DNA of 64,000 nucleotides from Myxococcales bacterium (GCA_020633295.1 JACKDW010000010.1:1-64000); one strand, 5' to 3'; counted from the first letter of the stretch, positions 35,866 to 44,710 are shown. Translations and numbers: made by a program. Notes: a model not told the origin generated them from the letters alone.

Positions 35866-37062
35866 CTACATGGGCAGGAACGGTGCGCAGGTCGAGACGC
35901 CGGCGCCGACGATGCGGATCGGGCCCATCGGGTTCACGGTCGTCAGGTCCTGGATGCCGTTGTTGTCGCTGTCGTCGTAGTCGAGGTGCGTGACCTTGCT
36001 GTTGCTGCCGAAGCCAGCGGACTCGGTGAAGAAGTAGAAGTCGCCGGCGAAGAACGCGAACGCGAACGCGTTCGTCAGGTTGAGGTTGCCGAGCGGGAGC
36101 ACCTCGATGTAGCTGCCGTCGGTCTTGTCGACCTCGACGAGCTTGGCCGGGTTGCCGCCGAACATGAACGCGCGGCCATCTCCCGTGCCCGTCAGCTCGG
36201 CGCCGTTAAACGAGGTCTTGCCGAGCAGCGTCAGCTGCAGCGTCTCGGGGTCGACGGTCAGGAAGTCGCCGATGTTGTTGCCCTCGCTGAACCCGCCGAT
36301 GCCGTTGTAGGTGTTGCCGTAGAGGAAGTCGCACTGGTCGACCGCGCTGTTGGAGACGAACGCCATGCCGTAGAGGTTCACGCCCATCTGCCCCGGGTTG
36401 TAGCCCGGGTCGGAGCAGTCGGCCGGGTTCGTGACGTCGACCTTGCGGATCTCGCCGGCGGGCGGGTTGAACATGACCCAGGCGTAGCCGAGGCGATCGA
36501 CGCCCATCGAGAAGGTGTTGGGCATGCCGCAGCCGATCGCGCCGAGGTTCTCGAAGTCATCCTGCTCGGGGCGGTACTTCCACAGCTCGCCGTCGTCGGA
36601 GAGCACGAAGATGCCGTCGTCGAGCGGGACCTCGATGTCGGCGCAGCCGCAGGGCTCCTCGATCCCGGTCTCGGTGCCGGTGCCGGTGTCGCTGTCGGTG
36701 GTCGGGTCGCCGCCGGTGCTCCCCGTGGCGCTCGTCGTGCCGGTGCCGGAGGTCGTGCCGGACGTCGTGCCGCTGGTCGTCCCCTCGGTGGTCGTCGTCG
36801 CGCCGACGCTCGTGCTGCTCGTCAGCGACTGCGTCGTGCCGACCGAGTCCGAGTCCGTCCCGCTCGGGCTGGTGCCGGCGGTCGTGCTCGTGCTCGCGCT
36901 CGTCTGCGAGCCTGCGGTCGTCATGGACGTCCCCTCGCTGGTGCCGGGCGACGTGCCGGAGGCCGTGCTCGAGTCGGACGTGCCGCCGTCGTCGCCGCAC
37001 GCGAACGCGAGCGCGAGCGAGGGAATTAAGGAAAGCCAGAGGGTACGCGTCGGGTTCACCAC
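35866..37062 (-). CDS. Lipoprotein with Thr/Ser-rich linker and beta-propeller-like domain
   Basis: 398 residues from GTG 37062, 6 nt after the -10-like TACCGT (37074-37069). Signal LWLSLIPSLALAFAC (lipobox). Residues 25-125 are a Thr/Ser/Gly linker with TTSGTTSGT repeats. From CGCADIEVPLDDGIFV on, repeated beta-strand blocks (GELWKYRPEQDDF, GYAWVMFNPPAGEI, LYGNTYNGIGGF, GRAFMFGGNPAKLVEVDKTD) suggest a six- or seven-bladed propeller. Function unknown. Divergent from the DoxX gene with a 70-bp shared promoter region; co-oriented with pcm downstream. Confidence 0.85.
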   Translation of the reverse strand: MVNPTRTLWLSLIPSLALAFACGDDGGTSDSSTASGTSPGTSEGTSMTTAGSQTSASTSTTAGTSPSGTDSDSVGTTQSLTSSTSVGATTTTEGTTSGTTSGTTSGTGTTSATGSTGGDPTTDSDTGTGTETGIEEPCGCADIEVPLDDGIFVLSDDGELWKYRPEQDDFENLGAIGCGMPNTFSMGVDRLGYAWVMFNPPAGEIRKVDVTNPADCSDPGYNPGQMGVNLYGMAFVSNSAVDQCDFLYGNTYNGIGGFSEGNNIGDFLTVDPETLQLTLLGKTSFNGAELTGTGDGRAFMFGGNPAKLVEVDKTDGSYIEVLPLGNLNLTNAFAFAFFAGDFYFFTESAGFGSNSKVTHLDYDDSDNNGIQDLTTVNPMGPIRIVGAGVSTCAPFLPM

Positions 37063-37132
37063 GCGGCCACGGTAGCACAAGAGGCGGGACGTCTTCTTCG
37101 GCGGAGCTGTCGCGAGGGTGTACCCTCATGGT

Positions 37133-37522
37133 GTGCGCGGGGTGAAGTCTGTATTGCGCGTGTTGCTCGCGGCGCTGGTCGGCGCGGCCGGGGTGGCGCA
37201 CTTCGTCACGCCCGGCTTCTTCGTCTCGATCATGCCGGCCGCGCTCCCCTGGCACCTGGAGCTCGTCTACCTCAGCGGCGTCTTCGAGCTCCTCGGCGCG
37301 CTCGGGCTGCTGATCCCGGCGACGCGGCGCGCGGCGGCCTGGGGCGTGCTCGCGCTGTTCATCGCGGTCTACCCGGCGAACATCAACCACGCGCTGCACC
37401 CCGAGACCAGCGCCACGCCCGACGCGGCGCCCTGGGTCCTGTGGCTCCGGGTCGCGCTGCAGCTGCTGCTATTCGCGTGGGCGTACTGGATGACGCGACC
37501 CGACGCGCCGGAGCCCTCGTGA
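37133..37522 (+). CDS. DoxX-like small membrane protein
   Basis: 129 residues from GTG 37133, 6 nt after TACCCT (37121-37126); GTG 37142 is also possible. Four transmembrane helices (VLRVLLAALVGAAGVAHF, LPWHLELVYLSGVFELLGAL, AWGVLALFIAVYPANINHAL, LWLRVALQLLLFAWAYW). This matches DoxX/DoxX-like integral membrane proteins of redox or membrane function. The charged pair FELLGALGLL and PANINHAL are family-typical. Divergent from the preceding lipoprotein gene. Confidence 0.87.
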   Translation: MRGVKSVLRVLLAALVGAAGVAHFVTPGFFVSIMPAALPWHLELVYLSGVFELLGALGLLIPATRRAAAWGVLALFIAVYPANINHALHPETSATPDAAPWVLWLRVALQLLLFAWAYWMTRPDAPEPS

Positions 37523-37564
37523 TCGGATCGCTCGGCGCGTCGGCTCGCGGGCCCGAGCCGGTGG

Positions 37565-37999
37565 TTAGTCCTCGCGCGCGGGCGCGCGTCGCAGGCGCTT
37601 CTTGTCGGCCTGCTGGCGCTTGCTCGAGAGCCGTCGGCGGACCATGCCGGCGGTCGGGCGCGTCGCCTTGCGCGGTCGCGGGAGCTGCTGGGCGCGGGTC
37701 AGGAGGTCCTGCAGCTTGTCGCGCGCGTCGTCGAGGTTGCGCGCCTGATCGCGGGTGCGGTCGCTGGTCAGCACCAGCTCGTCCGCGTTGGTCAGGCGCG
37801 AGCCCGCGAGCGCGCGCAGGCGCTCGGACTGCTCTGGACCGAGCCCCAGGATCGCGGCGAGCTCGACGCGCAGCTCGACCTTGGACGCGACCTTGTTGAC
37901 GTTCTGGCCGCCGGGCCCGCCGCTTCGAACCGCTCGCCAGCGCAGCGCGCTCGCGGGCACCCGCACACGAGGCGCGGCGATGATGTCTCCACGGTCCAC
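37565..37999 (-). CDS. arfB: Alternative ribosome-rescue factor ArfB (peptidyl-tRNA hydrolase, RF-like)
   Basis: 144 residues from GTG 37999, preceded by TATCGT at 10 nt. The catalytic GGQ is in RSGGPGGQNVNKVASKVELR, typical of class I release-factor-like hydrolases. The C-terminal basic tail (RPRKATRPTAGMVRRRLSSK, then KRQQADKKRLRR) inserts in the mRNA channel of stalled ribosomes. ArfB releases nascent peptides from non-stop ribosomes independently of tmRNA. The length is right for the family. Convergent with the DoxX gene, 42 bp apart. Confidence 0.93.
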   Translation of the reverse strand: MDRGDIIAAPRVRVPASALRWRAVRSGGPGGQNVNKVASKVELRVELAAILGLGPEQSERLRALAGSRLTNADELVLTSDRTRDQARNLDDARDKLQDLLTRAQQLPRPRKATRPTAGMVRRRLSSKRQQADKKRLRRAPARED

Positions 38000-38184
38000 A
38001 ACGGGGCGTACGATACTTGAAAATTCGTGACGCGCCAGGCGAATCTTCGCGCGCCGCGGCGCGTCTGTGCCGGCGTCCTGGCGCCTGTGCGCGCGCCGTG
38101 TGGGACGCGGTCGGCCGGGCCCCCACCCGGCGTCTCGCGCTCGCGCGTCAGGTGACCGTAGGGCCACGTGTCGCGCCGCGCGTC

Positions 38185-38238
38185 TGCAATTGCACCGGCG
38201 CGCGCGCTTGCATATGCACGCGCGCGGTCTGGTACCGT
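38185..38238 (+). promoter_or_regulatory. Promoter with two TGCA palindromes
   Basis: TGCAATTGCA (38185-38194) and TGCATATGCA (38209-38218) are perfect 10-bp palindromes, centres 24 bp apart. TTGCAT (38208-38213) and TACCGT (38233-38238) can serve as -35 and -10 with a 19-bp spacer. GGAGGG lies 7 nt before ATG 38258. The arrangement looks like a regulated promoter with a dimeric repressor or activator. Confidence 0.45.
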
Positions 38239-38257
38239 GGCGCAGGAGGGAACGCCC

Positions 38258-39814
38258 ATGCCCAGCGCGCGCGCACGGAGGTTGAGAGGTCACGACGCGG
38301 TGATCGTCGCGGTGTCCACGGTCACGGTCACGCTCGCGCTCGCGTCGTGCGGAGACGCGAGCGGCGACGGGGCGACCGCGGGCCAGACGACCGCGAGCGG
38401 GTCGACGGTGAGCGGCGCGAGCACGCGCGACGCCACCACCGGCGGCTCCGCCGGAGGCGCCACCGCCGGGCCCACGGGCGCGAGCGATCCGACCGGCGGC
38501 TCGAGCGAGACCGGCACGATCTACGACGTCGGCACGCCCGCGACGGGGGGCGAGACCGACGGCTGCAACCCGATGGGCGACGCCGTGCTCACCGGGATCG
38601 TGCACGCGCCCAACGGCGAGCTGCCGATCAGCGGCGCGCTCGTGTACGTCACGCAGACGCAGCCGACGATCCCGCAGACGGTGTACTGCTCGGAGTGTGT
38701 AGACCTGCCCTGCGGGACACCTCACACCTTCACCGGCCCCGACGGCTCGTTCACGCTCGGGGTGCCGCCCGGACCCCACGAGCTCGTGGTGCGCAAGGGG
38801 CAGTTCATGCGCGTGACCCCGATCGACGCGGCGCCCGGCGACAACCCGCTGACCGCCGCGCTGACGGACCTGCCGGGGCACAACAGCCCGCAGACCGCCG
38901 AGTACATCCCGCGCGTCGCGCTCGCGCTCGGCGATCACGATCGCCTCGAGAACGGCCTCGCCAAGCTCGGGCTCGGCGACACCGTGATCGACGGTTTCGA
39001 AGAGGAGCTGGCGGCCGGCAGCGAGCAGTTCGACGTCTGGGACAACTCGCCCGGGCGCGACTTCCCGGGCGCCAAGGGCCCGTTCGAGCTGCTGCTGTCG
39101 AGCTACGAGCTGATGGAGCAGTACCACATCATCTTCGTGCCCTGCACGATGCAGGCGGGCGAGTACCCGGCGATCTTCGACGACCCCGTCGCGCGGGAGA
39201 ACGTGCAGAACTGGGTCGCCAACGGCGGCAAGCTCTACGTCGCCGACTGGTCCAACGAGCTGCTCTCGATCGCGTTCCCGCAGTACCAGACGTTCTGGCA
39301 GCGCAAGGACAGCGAGACCGTCGCGCAGTGGCAGGACGACCCGACCGCGGATCTCGGGCACTATGATCCGCTCGGGACGGTGCTCGACCCCGATCTCGAG
39401 GCCTGGCTCGACGCGCTCCCACCTGCGCTCAAGGACATTAACCCGCTCAACGATCCGCAGGGGACGCAGTACCCGGTCGTCGACAGCCTGCCGGAATTGC
39501 AGACGGTCTACGCCTACTCGGGCGTCCGCGAGGTCCACCCGGTGCTCGTCGACGACGGCATGGGCGGTCAGGTCGACGTCGGCCACAAGGTCTGGATCGA
39601 GGGCTGGGGCTCGGAGACCTGGGGCGTCCCGCCGCCGTCGGAGCAGCACCCGCTGACGGTCACCGGCGAGTACGGCTGCGGCCGCGTGCTGTTCACGGCC
39701 TATCACACCGTCGAGGGCGGCGGCTACGTCGGGCTCACGCCCCAGGAGCTGGTGCTGATGTACCTGATCCTCGAGATCGGCCTCTGCCAGGTGCCGTTTA
39801 ACCCGCCCGTGTGA
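38258..39814 (+). CDS. Lipoprotein with carboxypeptidase-regulatory-like domain
   Basis: 518 residues from ATG 38258. Signal VIVAVSTVTVTLALASC (lipobox). A Thr/Gly/Ala linker (30-105) is followed by a beta-sandwich segment LTGIVHAPNGELPISGALVY and FTGPDGSFTLGVPPGPHELV, as in carboxypeptidase-regulatory-like/TonB-plug-type domains. The next 300 residues contain YHIIFVPCTMQAGEYPAIFD and NWVANGGKLYVADWSNE, which resemble ThuA/DUF4159-like class I glutamine-amidotransferase folds. The C-terminus has GCGRVLFTAYHTVEGG. It might bind or process a surface polymer; unproven. Six bp separate its stop from that of the following minus-strand kinase gene. Confidence 0.85.
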   Translation: MPSARARRLRGHDAVIVAVSTVTVTLALASCGDASGDGATAGQTTASGSTVSGASTRDATTGGSAGGATAGPTGASDPTGGSSETGTIYDVGTPATGGETDGCNPMGDAVLTGIVHAPNGELPISGALVYVTQTQPTIPQTVYCSECVDLPCGTPHTFTGPDGSFTLGVPPGPHELVVRKGQFMRVTPIDAAPGDNPLTAALTDLPGHNSPQTAEYIPRVALALGDHDRLENGLAKLGLGDTVIDGFEEELAAGSEQFDVWDNSPGRDFPGAKGPFELLLSSYELMEQYHIIFVPCTMQAGEYPAIFDDPVARENVQNWVANGGKLYVADWSNELLSIAFPQYQTFWQRKDSETVAQWQDDPTADLGHYDPLGTVLDPDLEAWLDALPPALKDINPLNDPQGTQYPVVDSLPELQTVYAYSGVREVHPVLVDDGMGGQVDVGHKVWIEGWGSETWGVPPPSEQHPLTVTGEYGCGRVLFTAYHTVEGGGYVGLTPQELVLMYLILEIGLCQVPFNPPV

Positions 39815-39820
39815 GCGCGG

Positions 39821-42800
39821 TCAGTCCCCGGACTCGCGCAGCAGCGTCGTGAGGTCCTTGAGGATCAGGCGCTGGGTCGCGCGCGTGAGCCCGCTGAGCT
39901 CGATCTTCTGGCGGACCGCGGACTTGGCCGCGTCGAGCTGGCTGCCGACCTTGTTGCGCGGGATGCCGATCAGCTCCGAGAGCTGATTGGCCGGGATGTT
40001 CTCCCAGTAGAACATCTCGAGCAGCAGCGAGAGCGTCGTGTCGATGTCGCCGATCGCCTTGCGCACGTGCTCGACGAGCTCCTCCCGCGTGGGCTCGAGC
40101 TCGGACTCGGCGAGTTCGGGCTCGGGCTCGGGCGCGGGCTCGGGGGCAGGCTCCGCGAGCGCGCTCGGGAGACGGTTGCCGTGCGCGGGCGCGCTGCTGC
40201 GTCGCTTGCTCGCGCGCTCCGGAGCGCTCGAGGTCGTCGAGGAGGACGCGGAGGTCGCTGTCGTGGGCGTCGTTGTCGTCGTCGAGGACGTCGTCGAGGA
40301 GGACGTCGAGGAGGACGTCGAGGGCGCCGCGTCGCGCAGCGCGGCCGGAGGTCGCATCCCGCGTGGGGCTGTCACGAGTCGCTCCCGCGACGCGGCGCTC
40401 GGCGTGTCGCCCTGCCCGGGCGCGCGAAGCCTCGAGGCGCTCGTGGACACCGGTGGCGCCGCCACGCTCGGCGGCTTGGCGACGGGGGGTGCAGCGACCG
40501 GGGGCGTCGCTACTGGGGCGGAGAGCGACGGCGGGGTGACGCCGCGGACGGGGGTGGTCGTCGGGACCGAGACCGCGGGCGGGGTGACGCCGCGGACGGG
40601 GCTGGTCGTTGGGACAGAGATTGACGGCGGCGTGACGCCGCGGATGGGGCTGGTCGTTGGGACAGAGAGCGACGGCGGCGTGACGCCGCGCGCGGGCGAG
40701 ACGGCGGGGACGGAGAGCGAGGGGGGCGTGACGCCGACCGAGAGCGACGGCGGCGTGACGCCGCGCGACGGTGAGACGGTGGGGGCGGTGACCGAGGGCG
40801 GAGCGGCGACGGTCGGAGTGGAGACCGCGGGCGGGGTGACGCCGCGGGGGGACGTGGGCGTCGGCACCCGGGGCGCCGCGACGGTCGGCGGGGCGGGGCT
40901 CGAGGCGCTCGCGTCCCGCGTGTGCGGACCGGAGCTGGCGCGAGACGTCGCGCTGGTGCGCGGGATGGAGGGCGCCGAGCTCGGGCGGGTCGTCGACGGC
41001 GTCGCGCTGGCGCCACTCGTCGCGCGCGGACGTGGCGATGACGACGGGCGGGCGACGGTGGGGGCGGCGCCGACGGGGCCGCTCTTGCCGCGCGCGCTGG
41101 CGGGCGAGGACTTTGGTCGAGCGCTCGACGACCCGCGGGCGCGGGATGACGCGTCGGAGCTGCGAGCGAGTGACTGCGTGGACGTCGAGCGAGCGGACGT
41201 CGAGCGAGCGGACGTCGAGCGAGCGGACGTCGAGCGAGCGGACGTCGAGCGCCCGGACTTCGGGCGCGCTGCGACGCCGGCGGGGCGCGGGCGCGAGGAG
41301 TTCGGGCGCGCGCTCGTCGGCGAGTCGCTCGCGGGGGCGCGCTCGTCGGGCGTCGTGACGGACGGCGTCGACGAGGGCCCAGGCGCGCGAGGGGGCGCCG
41401 CGTCGCTCGAGTCGCCACCGCTCCCAGACGGCGATGACGTCAAGTCTCCGACCAGCGGGAGATCCCCGATGCGTCGCACTCGAGGCGCGGACGATGCCCG
41501 CGCGCGCGGGGTCGGCGTGTCGGTCGCGGGCAGCGTCACGCCGTGGGGCGCGGACGGGGTCCTGGGTCTGGGCGGCGGGCTCGCGTCGCGACGACCCGAG
41601 GGCGCGTCGGTCGCGGGCAGCGTCACGCCGCGGGGCGCGGACGGGGTCCTGGGTCTGGGCGGCGGGCTCGCGTCACGACGAGCGCCCGAGGGCTCGGCGG
41701 TGGCGCGCGGTGGTGCGGCGGCGAGCCCTGGCGGCGGCCGAACGCCGCGCGGCATCGTCACCGCGCGCGGGCGCGTTCGAGATCTCGTGGGCGCCTGCGG
41801 CGGCGCGGGCGGGGGCTCGTCCTCGATGTCTTGAACCTCCATGACCATGGAGTCCGAGGCGATGAGCGCCTCGCTGGACTCCGCGGCCTCGGGCTCGCCC
41901 TCGAAGTCCGCGAGGTCCATGACCAAGGAGTCCGCAGGGCTCGGCTCCGTTCTCGACGCCGGCTCCGCGCGCGACGTGGAGGCGCGCTCCTCGTCGACGT
42001 CGACCTCGAAGGAGTCGGAGATCGTCAGCTCGACGGAGTCGCCGGCGCCGGGCTCGGGCTCGCGCGCGCGCGCGGCCTCGACGGCCGAGCGCGCGTTGGC
42101 GCCGATGCTCAGGCGAGCGCCCGAGCGCGCGGGCTCCGGCGCGGGGGCGGCGACGAGCTCGTGCTCGCGCGCCTTCACGGCGGAGCGCGCGTTGCTCCCG
42201 ATCGTGACCTTCGCGTTCGGGTGCGCGGCGGCGTGGACCGCGTTCTTCGCGGATGCACCAAGGGACAGCTTGATCCCGGCCGCCTGCATCTGCTCGCGCT
42301 TGCGCGCGAGGATCTTCCGCAGCTCCCTGCGCGAGATCTTCGGCTCGTCGTCGTCCGCGACGTCGATCGGGATCTCGTCGTCGACGTCGATCTCGATCTC
42401 GAACTCGCTCGCGGTCGGCGGCGGCGAAGCGGGCGGCTGGTACGGCCCGCGCAGCGGGCTCCGGGGTCGTGACGGCGCGCGGTTGAGGGGGCTGCGGGGC
42501 GCGGCGTTGAGGGGGTTGCGGGGCGCGGCGTTGAGGGGGCTTCGGGGCGCGGCGTTGAGGGGGTTGTGGGGCGCGGCGTTGAGGGGGTTGCGGGGCGCGG
42601 CCTGGAGCGGGTTGTGCTGCGGCCGGTGGTGAATCGGGCTCTGCGCGGGCGGGCGAGACTCGCTCCCGGGGGGCGGCGAGCTCCCGCTCACGGTGCGGCG
42701 CTCCTCGTACGTCGCCGGCGGCTCCTCGTCGAGGCTGTCGTAGAGGCTGCGCGGCGGCGGCTCGATCTCGCGGGCGAGGTAGTCCGGATCGTACATCTCG

Positions 42801-43669
42801 ATCACGTCCTGCAGGACCGCCCGCATGACGCTCGCGCTGGGCCAGCGATCCTCTTGCCGATAGGCCAGGCCGCGATCGATCAGCTGGACGAGCGCCGGGT
42901 CGAGGTCGGGTCGCAGCGTGGCGATCGAGCGCGCCTGGTTGCGGCCCGCGCGGAGCAGGCGCTCGACGACGGTGCCGCCCATCCCGTGCACGACGTCGCC
43001 GCCGAGCATGCGGAACATCGTCGCCGCGACCGACCAGAGGTCGCTGCGCGCGTCGATGCGGTCGTTCTGCGCGCGCGCCTGCTCGGGCCCGATGTACGAC
43101 ACGGTCCCGAACACGATGTGGCCGCTGTCGAGCAGCTTCTCCTGGGACATCTCGGTCACGCGCGCGAGCCCGAAGTCGAGCAGCTTCACGATCTGCTCGC
43201 GCGTGATCAGGATGTTCGCGGGCTTGATGTCGCGGTGGATGATGCCCTTCGGGTGGGCGTGCGAGAGCACCTCGAGCACCTGATCGGTGATGAGCAGCGT
43301 CTGCAGCGGCGAGATGACCTTCTCGCGCGCGAGCCGGCCCTCGAGCGACTCGCCGTCGAGCAGCTCCATGACGATGTAGACCTCACCGTAGTCGGTGACG
43401 TCGTCGTCGAGGACCGCGACCGCGCCGCGGTGCCCGACCGCGTTGGCCGCGTAACCCTCGCGCAGGAACCTCGTTCTCGCCTGCTCGTCCTTGTTGTACG
43501 CGGGGTGCAGGATCTTGATCGCGGCGCGGTGGCCGTTGCGATGGCTCGCCAGGTACACCGCCGCCATGCCGCCGACGTCGATGACGCAGTCGAGCCGCCA
43601 CTTGTTGCGCAGCGTGCTCCCCACCCGCTGCTGGGCGAGCTGCATCAACTTGGCGGAATCTTGAGTCAA
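39821..43669 (-). CDS. Large Ser/Thr kinase with repeat linker and C-terminal sigma-region-4-like helix-turn-helix
   Basis: 1282 residues from TTG 43669 (AGAGGG upstream; ATG 43645 possible). Kinase domain 20-300: VIDVGGMAAVYLA (Gly loop, with V for S), AAIKIL, IIHRDIKPANI, LLDFGLA, SYIGPEQARAQ. Then about 850 residues of disordered Pro/Ser/Thr/Arg sequence with tandem blocks (NPLNAAPR, STSARSTSAR, 16-residue TSPIRGVTPPSLSVPT-type), partly encoded by long DNA repeats. The last 85 residues are helical: TLSLLLEMFYWENIPANQLS followed by ELIGIPRNKVGSQLDAAKSA. This matches sigma-70 region 4 (LLELYYWEGLSxxELAExLGIPxGTVKSRL) and predicts DNA or polymerase binding. No transmembrane helix seen, so it is a cytoplasmic kinase that may act directly on transcription. 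Confidence 0.88.
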   Translation of the reverse strand: MTQDSAKLMQLAQQRVGSTLRNKWRLDCVIDVGGMAAVYLASHRNGHRAAIKILHPAYNKDEQARTRFLREGYAANAVGHRGAVAVLDDDVTDYGEVYIVMELLDGESLEGRLAREKVISPLQTLLITDQVLEVLSHAHPKGIIHRDIKPANILITREQIVKLLDFGLARVTEMSQEKLLDSGHIVFGTVSYIGPEQARAQNDRIDARSDLWSVAATMFRMLGGDVVHGMGGTVVERLLRAGRNQARSIATLRPDLDPALVQLIDRGLAYRQEDRWPSASVMRAVLQDVIEMYDPDYLAREIEPPPRSLYDSLDEEPPATYEERRTVSGSSPPPGSESRPPAQSPIHHRPQHNPLQAAPRNPLNAAPHNPLNAAPRSPLNAAPRNPLNAAPRSPLNRAPSRPRSPLRGPYQPPASPPPTASEFEIEIDVDDEIPIDVADDDEPKISRRELRKILARKREQMQAAGIKLSLGASAKNAVHAAAHPNAKVTIGSNARSAVKAREHELVAAPAPEPARSGARLSIGANARSAVEAARAREPEPGAGDSVELTISDSFEVDVDEERASTSRAEPASRTEPSPADSLVMDLADFEGEPEAAESSEALIASDSMVMEVQDIEDEPPPAPPQAPTRSRTRPRAVTMPRGVRPPPGLAAAPPRATAEPSGARRDASPPPRPRTPSAPRGVTLPATDAPSGRRDASPPPRPRTPSAPHGVTLPATDTPTPRARASSAPRVRRIGDLPLVGDLTSSPSGSGGDSSDAAPPRAPGPSSTPSVTTPDERAPASDSPTSARPNSSRPRPAGVAARPKSGRSTSARSTSARSTSARSTSARSTSTQSLARSSDASSRARGSSSARPKSSPASARGKSGPVGAAPTVARPSSSPRPRATSGASATPSTTRPSSAPSIPRTSATSRASSGPHTRDASASSPAPPTVAAPRVPTPTSPRGVTPPAVSTPTVAAPPSVTAPTVSPSRGVTPPSLSVGVTPPSLSVPAVSPARGVTPPSLSVPTTSPIRGVTPPSISVPTTSPVRGVTPPAVSVPTTTPVRGVTPPSLSAPVATPPVAAPPVAKPPSVAAPPVSTSASRLRAPGQGDTPSAASRERLVTAPRGMRPPAALRDAAPSTSSSTSSSTTSSTTTTTPTTATSASSSTTSSAPERASKRRSSAPAHGNRLPSALAEPAPEPAPEPEPELAESELEPTREELVEHVRKAIGDIDTTLSLLLEMFYWENIPANQLSELIGIPRNKVGSQLDAAKSAVRQKIELSGLTRATQRLILKDLTTLLRESGD
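40531..40740 (-). repeat. 48-bp tandem repeat in the kinase gene
   Basis: Four to five degenerate units, each beginning ACGCCGCGGAYGGGG on the plus strand, encode the 16-residue repeats with RGVTPP. Units differ by several bases, so they are old. Confidence 0.8.
41181..41250 (-). repeat. 15-bp tandem repeat in the kinase gene
   Basis: Four nearly identical copies of GACGTCGAGCGAGCG encoding (Ser-Thr-Ser-Ala-Arg)n. Confidence 0.85.
42480..42610 (-). repeat. 24-bp tandem repeat in the kinase gene
   Basis: About five copies of GCGGCGTTGAGGGGGTTGCG plus four bases encoding NPLNAAPR-type octapeptides. High identity between units suggests recent expansion. Confidence 0.85.
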
Positions 43670-43779
43670 GTGTCCCTCTAGGCTAGATGCGTGACGACGG
43701 CGTGCCGCCGCGCGAGCTCGGCCGCGTGACCCGTGTCATGCGCCAGACCGCGTGGGTCCGGGATTGTCGGCGTACCCCG

Positions 43780-43796
43780 AGTATAGGACATGTCCC
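43780..43796 (-). promoter_or_regulatory. TATACT -10 box abutting GGACATGTCC
   Basis: On the minus strand GGACATGTCC (43795-43786) runs straight into TATACT (43785-43780), about 110 bp before the kinase-sigma start. The palindrome overlaps the spacer of any sigma-70 promoter here, a classic repressor or extended-promoter position. The same GACATGT-N2-TATA arrangement precedes the D8C lipoprotein gene. Confidence 0.5.
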
Positions 43797-44399
43797 TTGG
43801 CTCCCGCGGCGACGGGGTCGCGCGGGCGGCCTGATCGACGCGCGCTCGTGCGACCTGCTGGGGCCGCAGTCAGGTGACGCGCGGGGCGGTCTGGCCAGGC
43901 GCGGTTCTGACCCGTCGGCGTGCGCACATACACGGGCGGCGAGCGCTCGCGCAGGGGATGCGTGGGGCGCTGTGGCGGTTTGGTACAAGGCGCGCGCGCG
44001 CTGAGGGGCGCGCGCGATCGCGGCGGTCGAGAGGACGCCGCGCGGCGGCAAGCGCTGCCGCGGAGGCGCGCCCCACCCCAAGCGCTTGCATGCGCACATC
44101 CAGATCGCGCGGAGGAGATGGAGCGGGCGGCGGAGCGGGCGGCGGCGCGGCGCGGCCTCGGCCGTGAGGAAGGGCGCTCGCCCGCCTCGGGCGAGCGACG
44201 ACGGCTGGCCGGACTAGCGCGAGACGCCGCAGGTGCCGCCAGCGCGCGGGGGCGCGGACAGCCCCGCGCGTCGCGTGCGATCGCCGAGGCGCTCGCGCTC
44301 GAGCTCAGCGCGTGCGCGCCCGCCCCCGGCGCGCTCGCGGGCGCGTCGTTTCGCTCGCGCGCGGCTCACGAAGGCAGCGCGATCTCCCGCCGATCACGT

Positions 44400-44422
44400 G
44401 CTGATACACGCGCGGTATCAGC
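44400..44422. repeat. GCTGATAC/GTATCAGC inverted repeat
   Basis: 8-bp arms with a 7-bp spacer (44400-44407, 44415-44422) in an otherwise gene-free region. Operator-like; no T-tract. Confidence 0.5.
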
Positions 44423-44710
44423 CCGCGCCAAGACGCGTCGTCGAGCGCCGTCGGCGTGACGGCGCGTCGGGTCGCGCTCGGGCGGCGTGACGCGTCACGA
44501 GCGATCGCCGGCGAGCGAGCGAGGCGCCGCGGCGTGCGAGCCCAGACGAACTGGCTCGCGGACGTCACGGCGGCGTCACGCGGACGTCGCCCGCGAGCGG
44601 CGGTCGGCGCTCGCGTCACGAGCCGGGAGGCCGATCGTGGGCTCGACGCGACACGGCGCGCGGGCGTTGGGGGCGTCGGGCCCTTGCCGTCGGGCGCCGC
44701 GACGCAGAGG

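Larger units (their letters stand above)
43670..44710. other. Gene-poor interval upstream of the kinase-sigma gene
   Basis: No convincing gene. It holds the promoter-like site at 43780-43796, a TGCATGCGCA element (44087-44096) resembling the palindromes at 38185-38218, and an inverted repeat at 44400-44422. Confidence 0.45.

Noticed and set aside
37565..39706. 713-aa minus-strand frame
   Set aside because: Only its last 144 residues (ArfB, from GTG 37999) are real; the rest is antisense to the lipoprotein at 38258.
40038..41834. 598-aa plus-strand open frame with repeat motifs
   Set aside because: Shadow of the repeat-rich kinase linker; Gly/Val/Arg-rich and without signal or domain.
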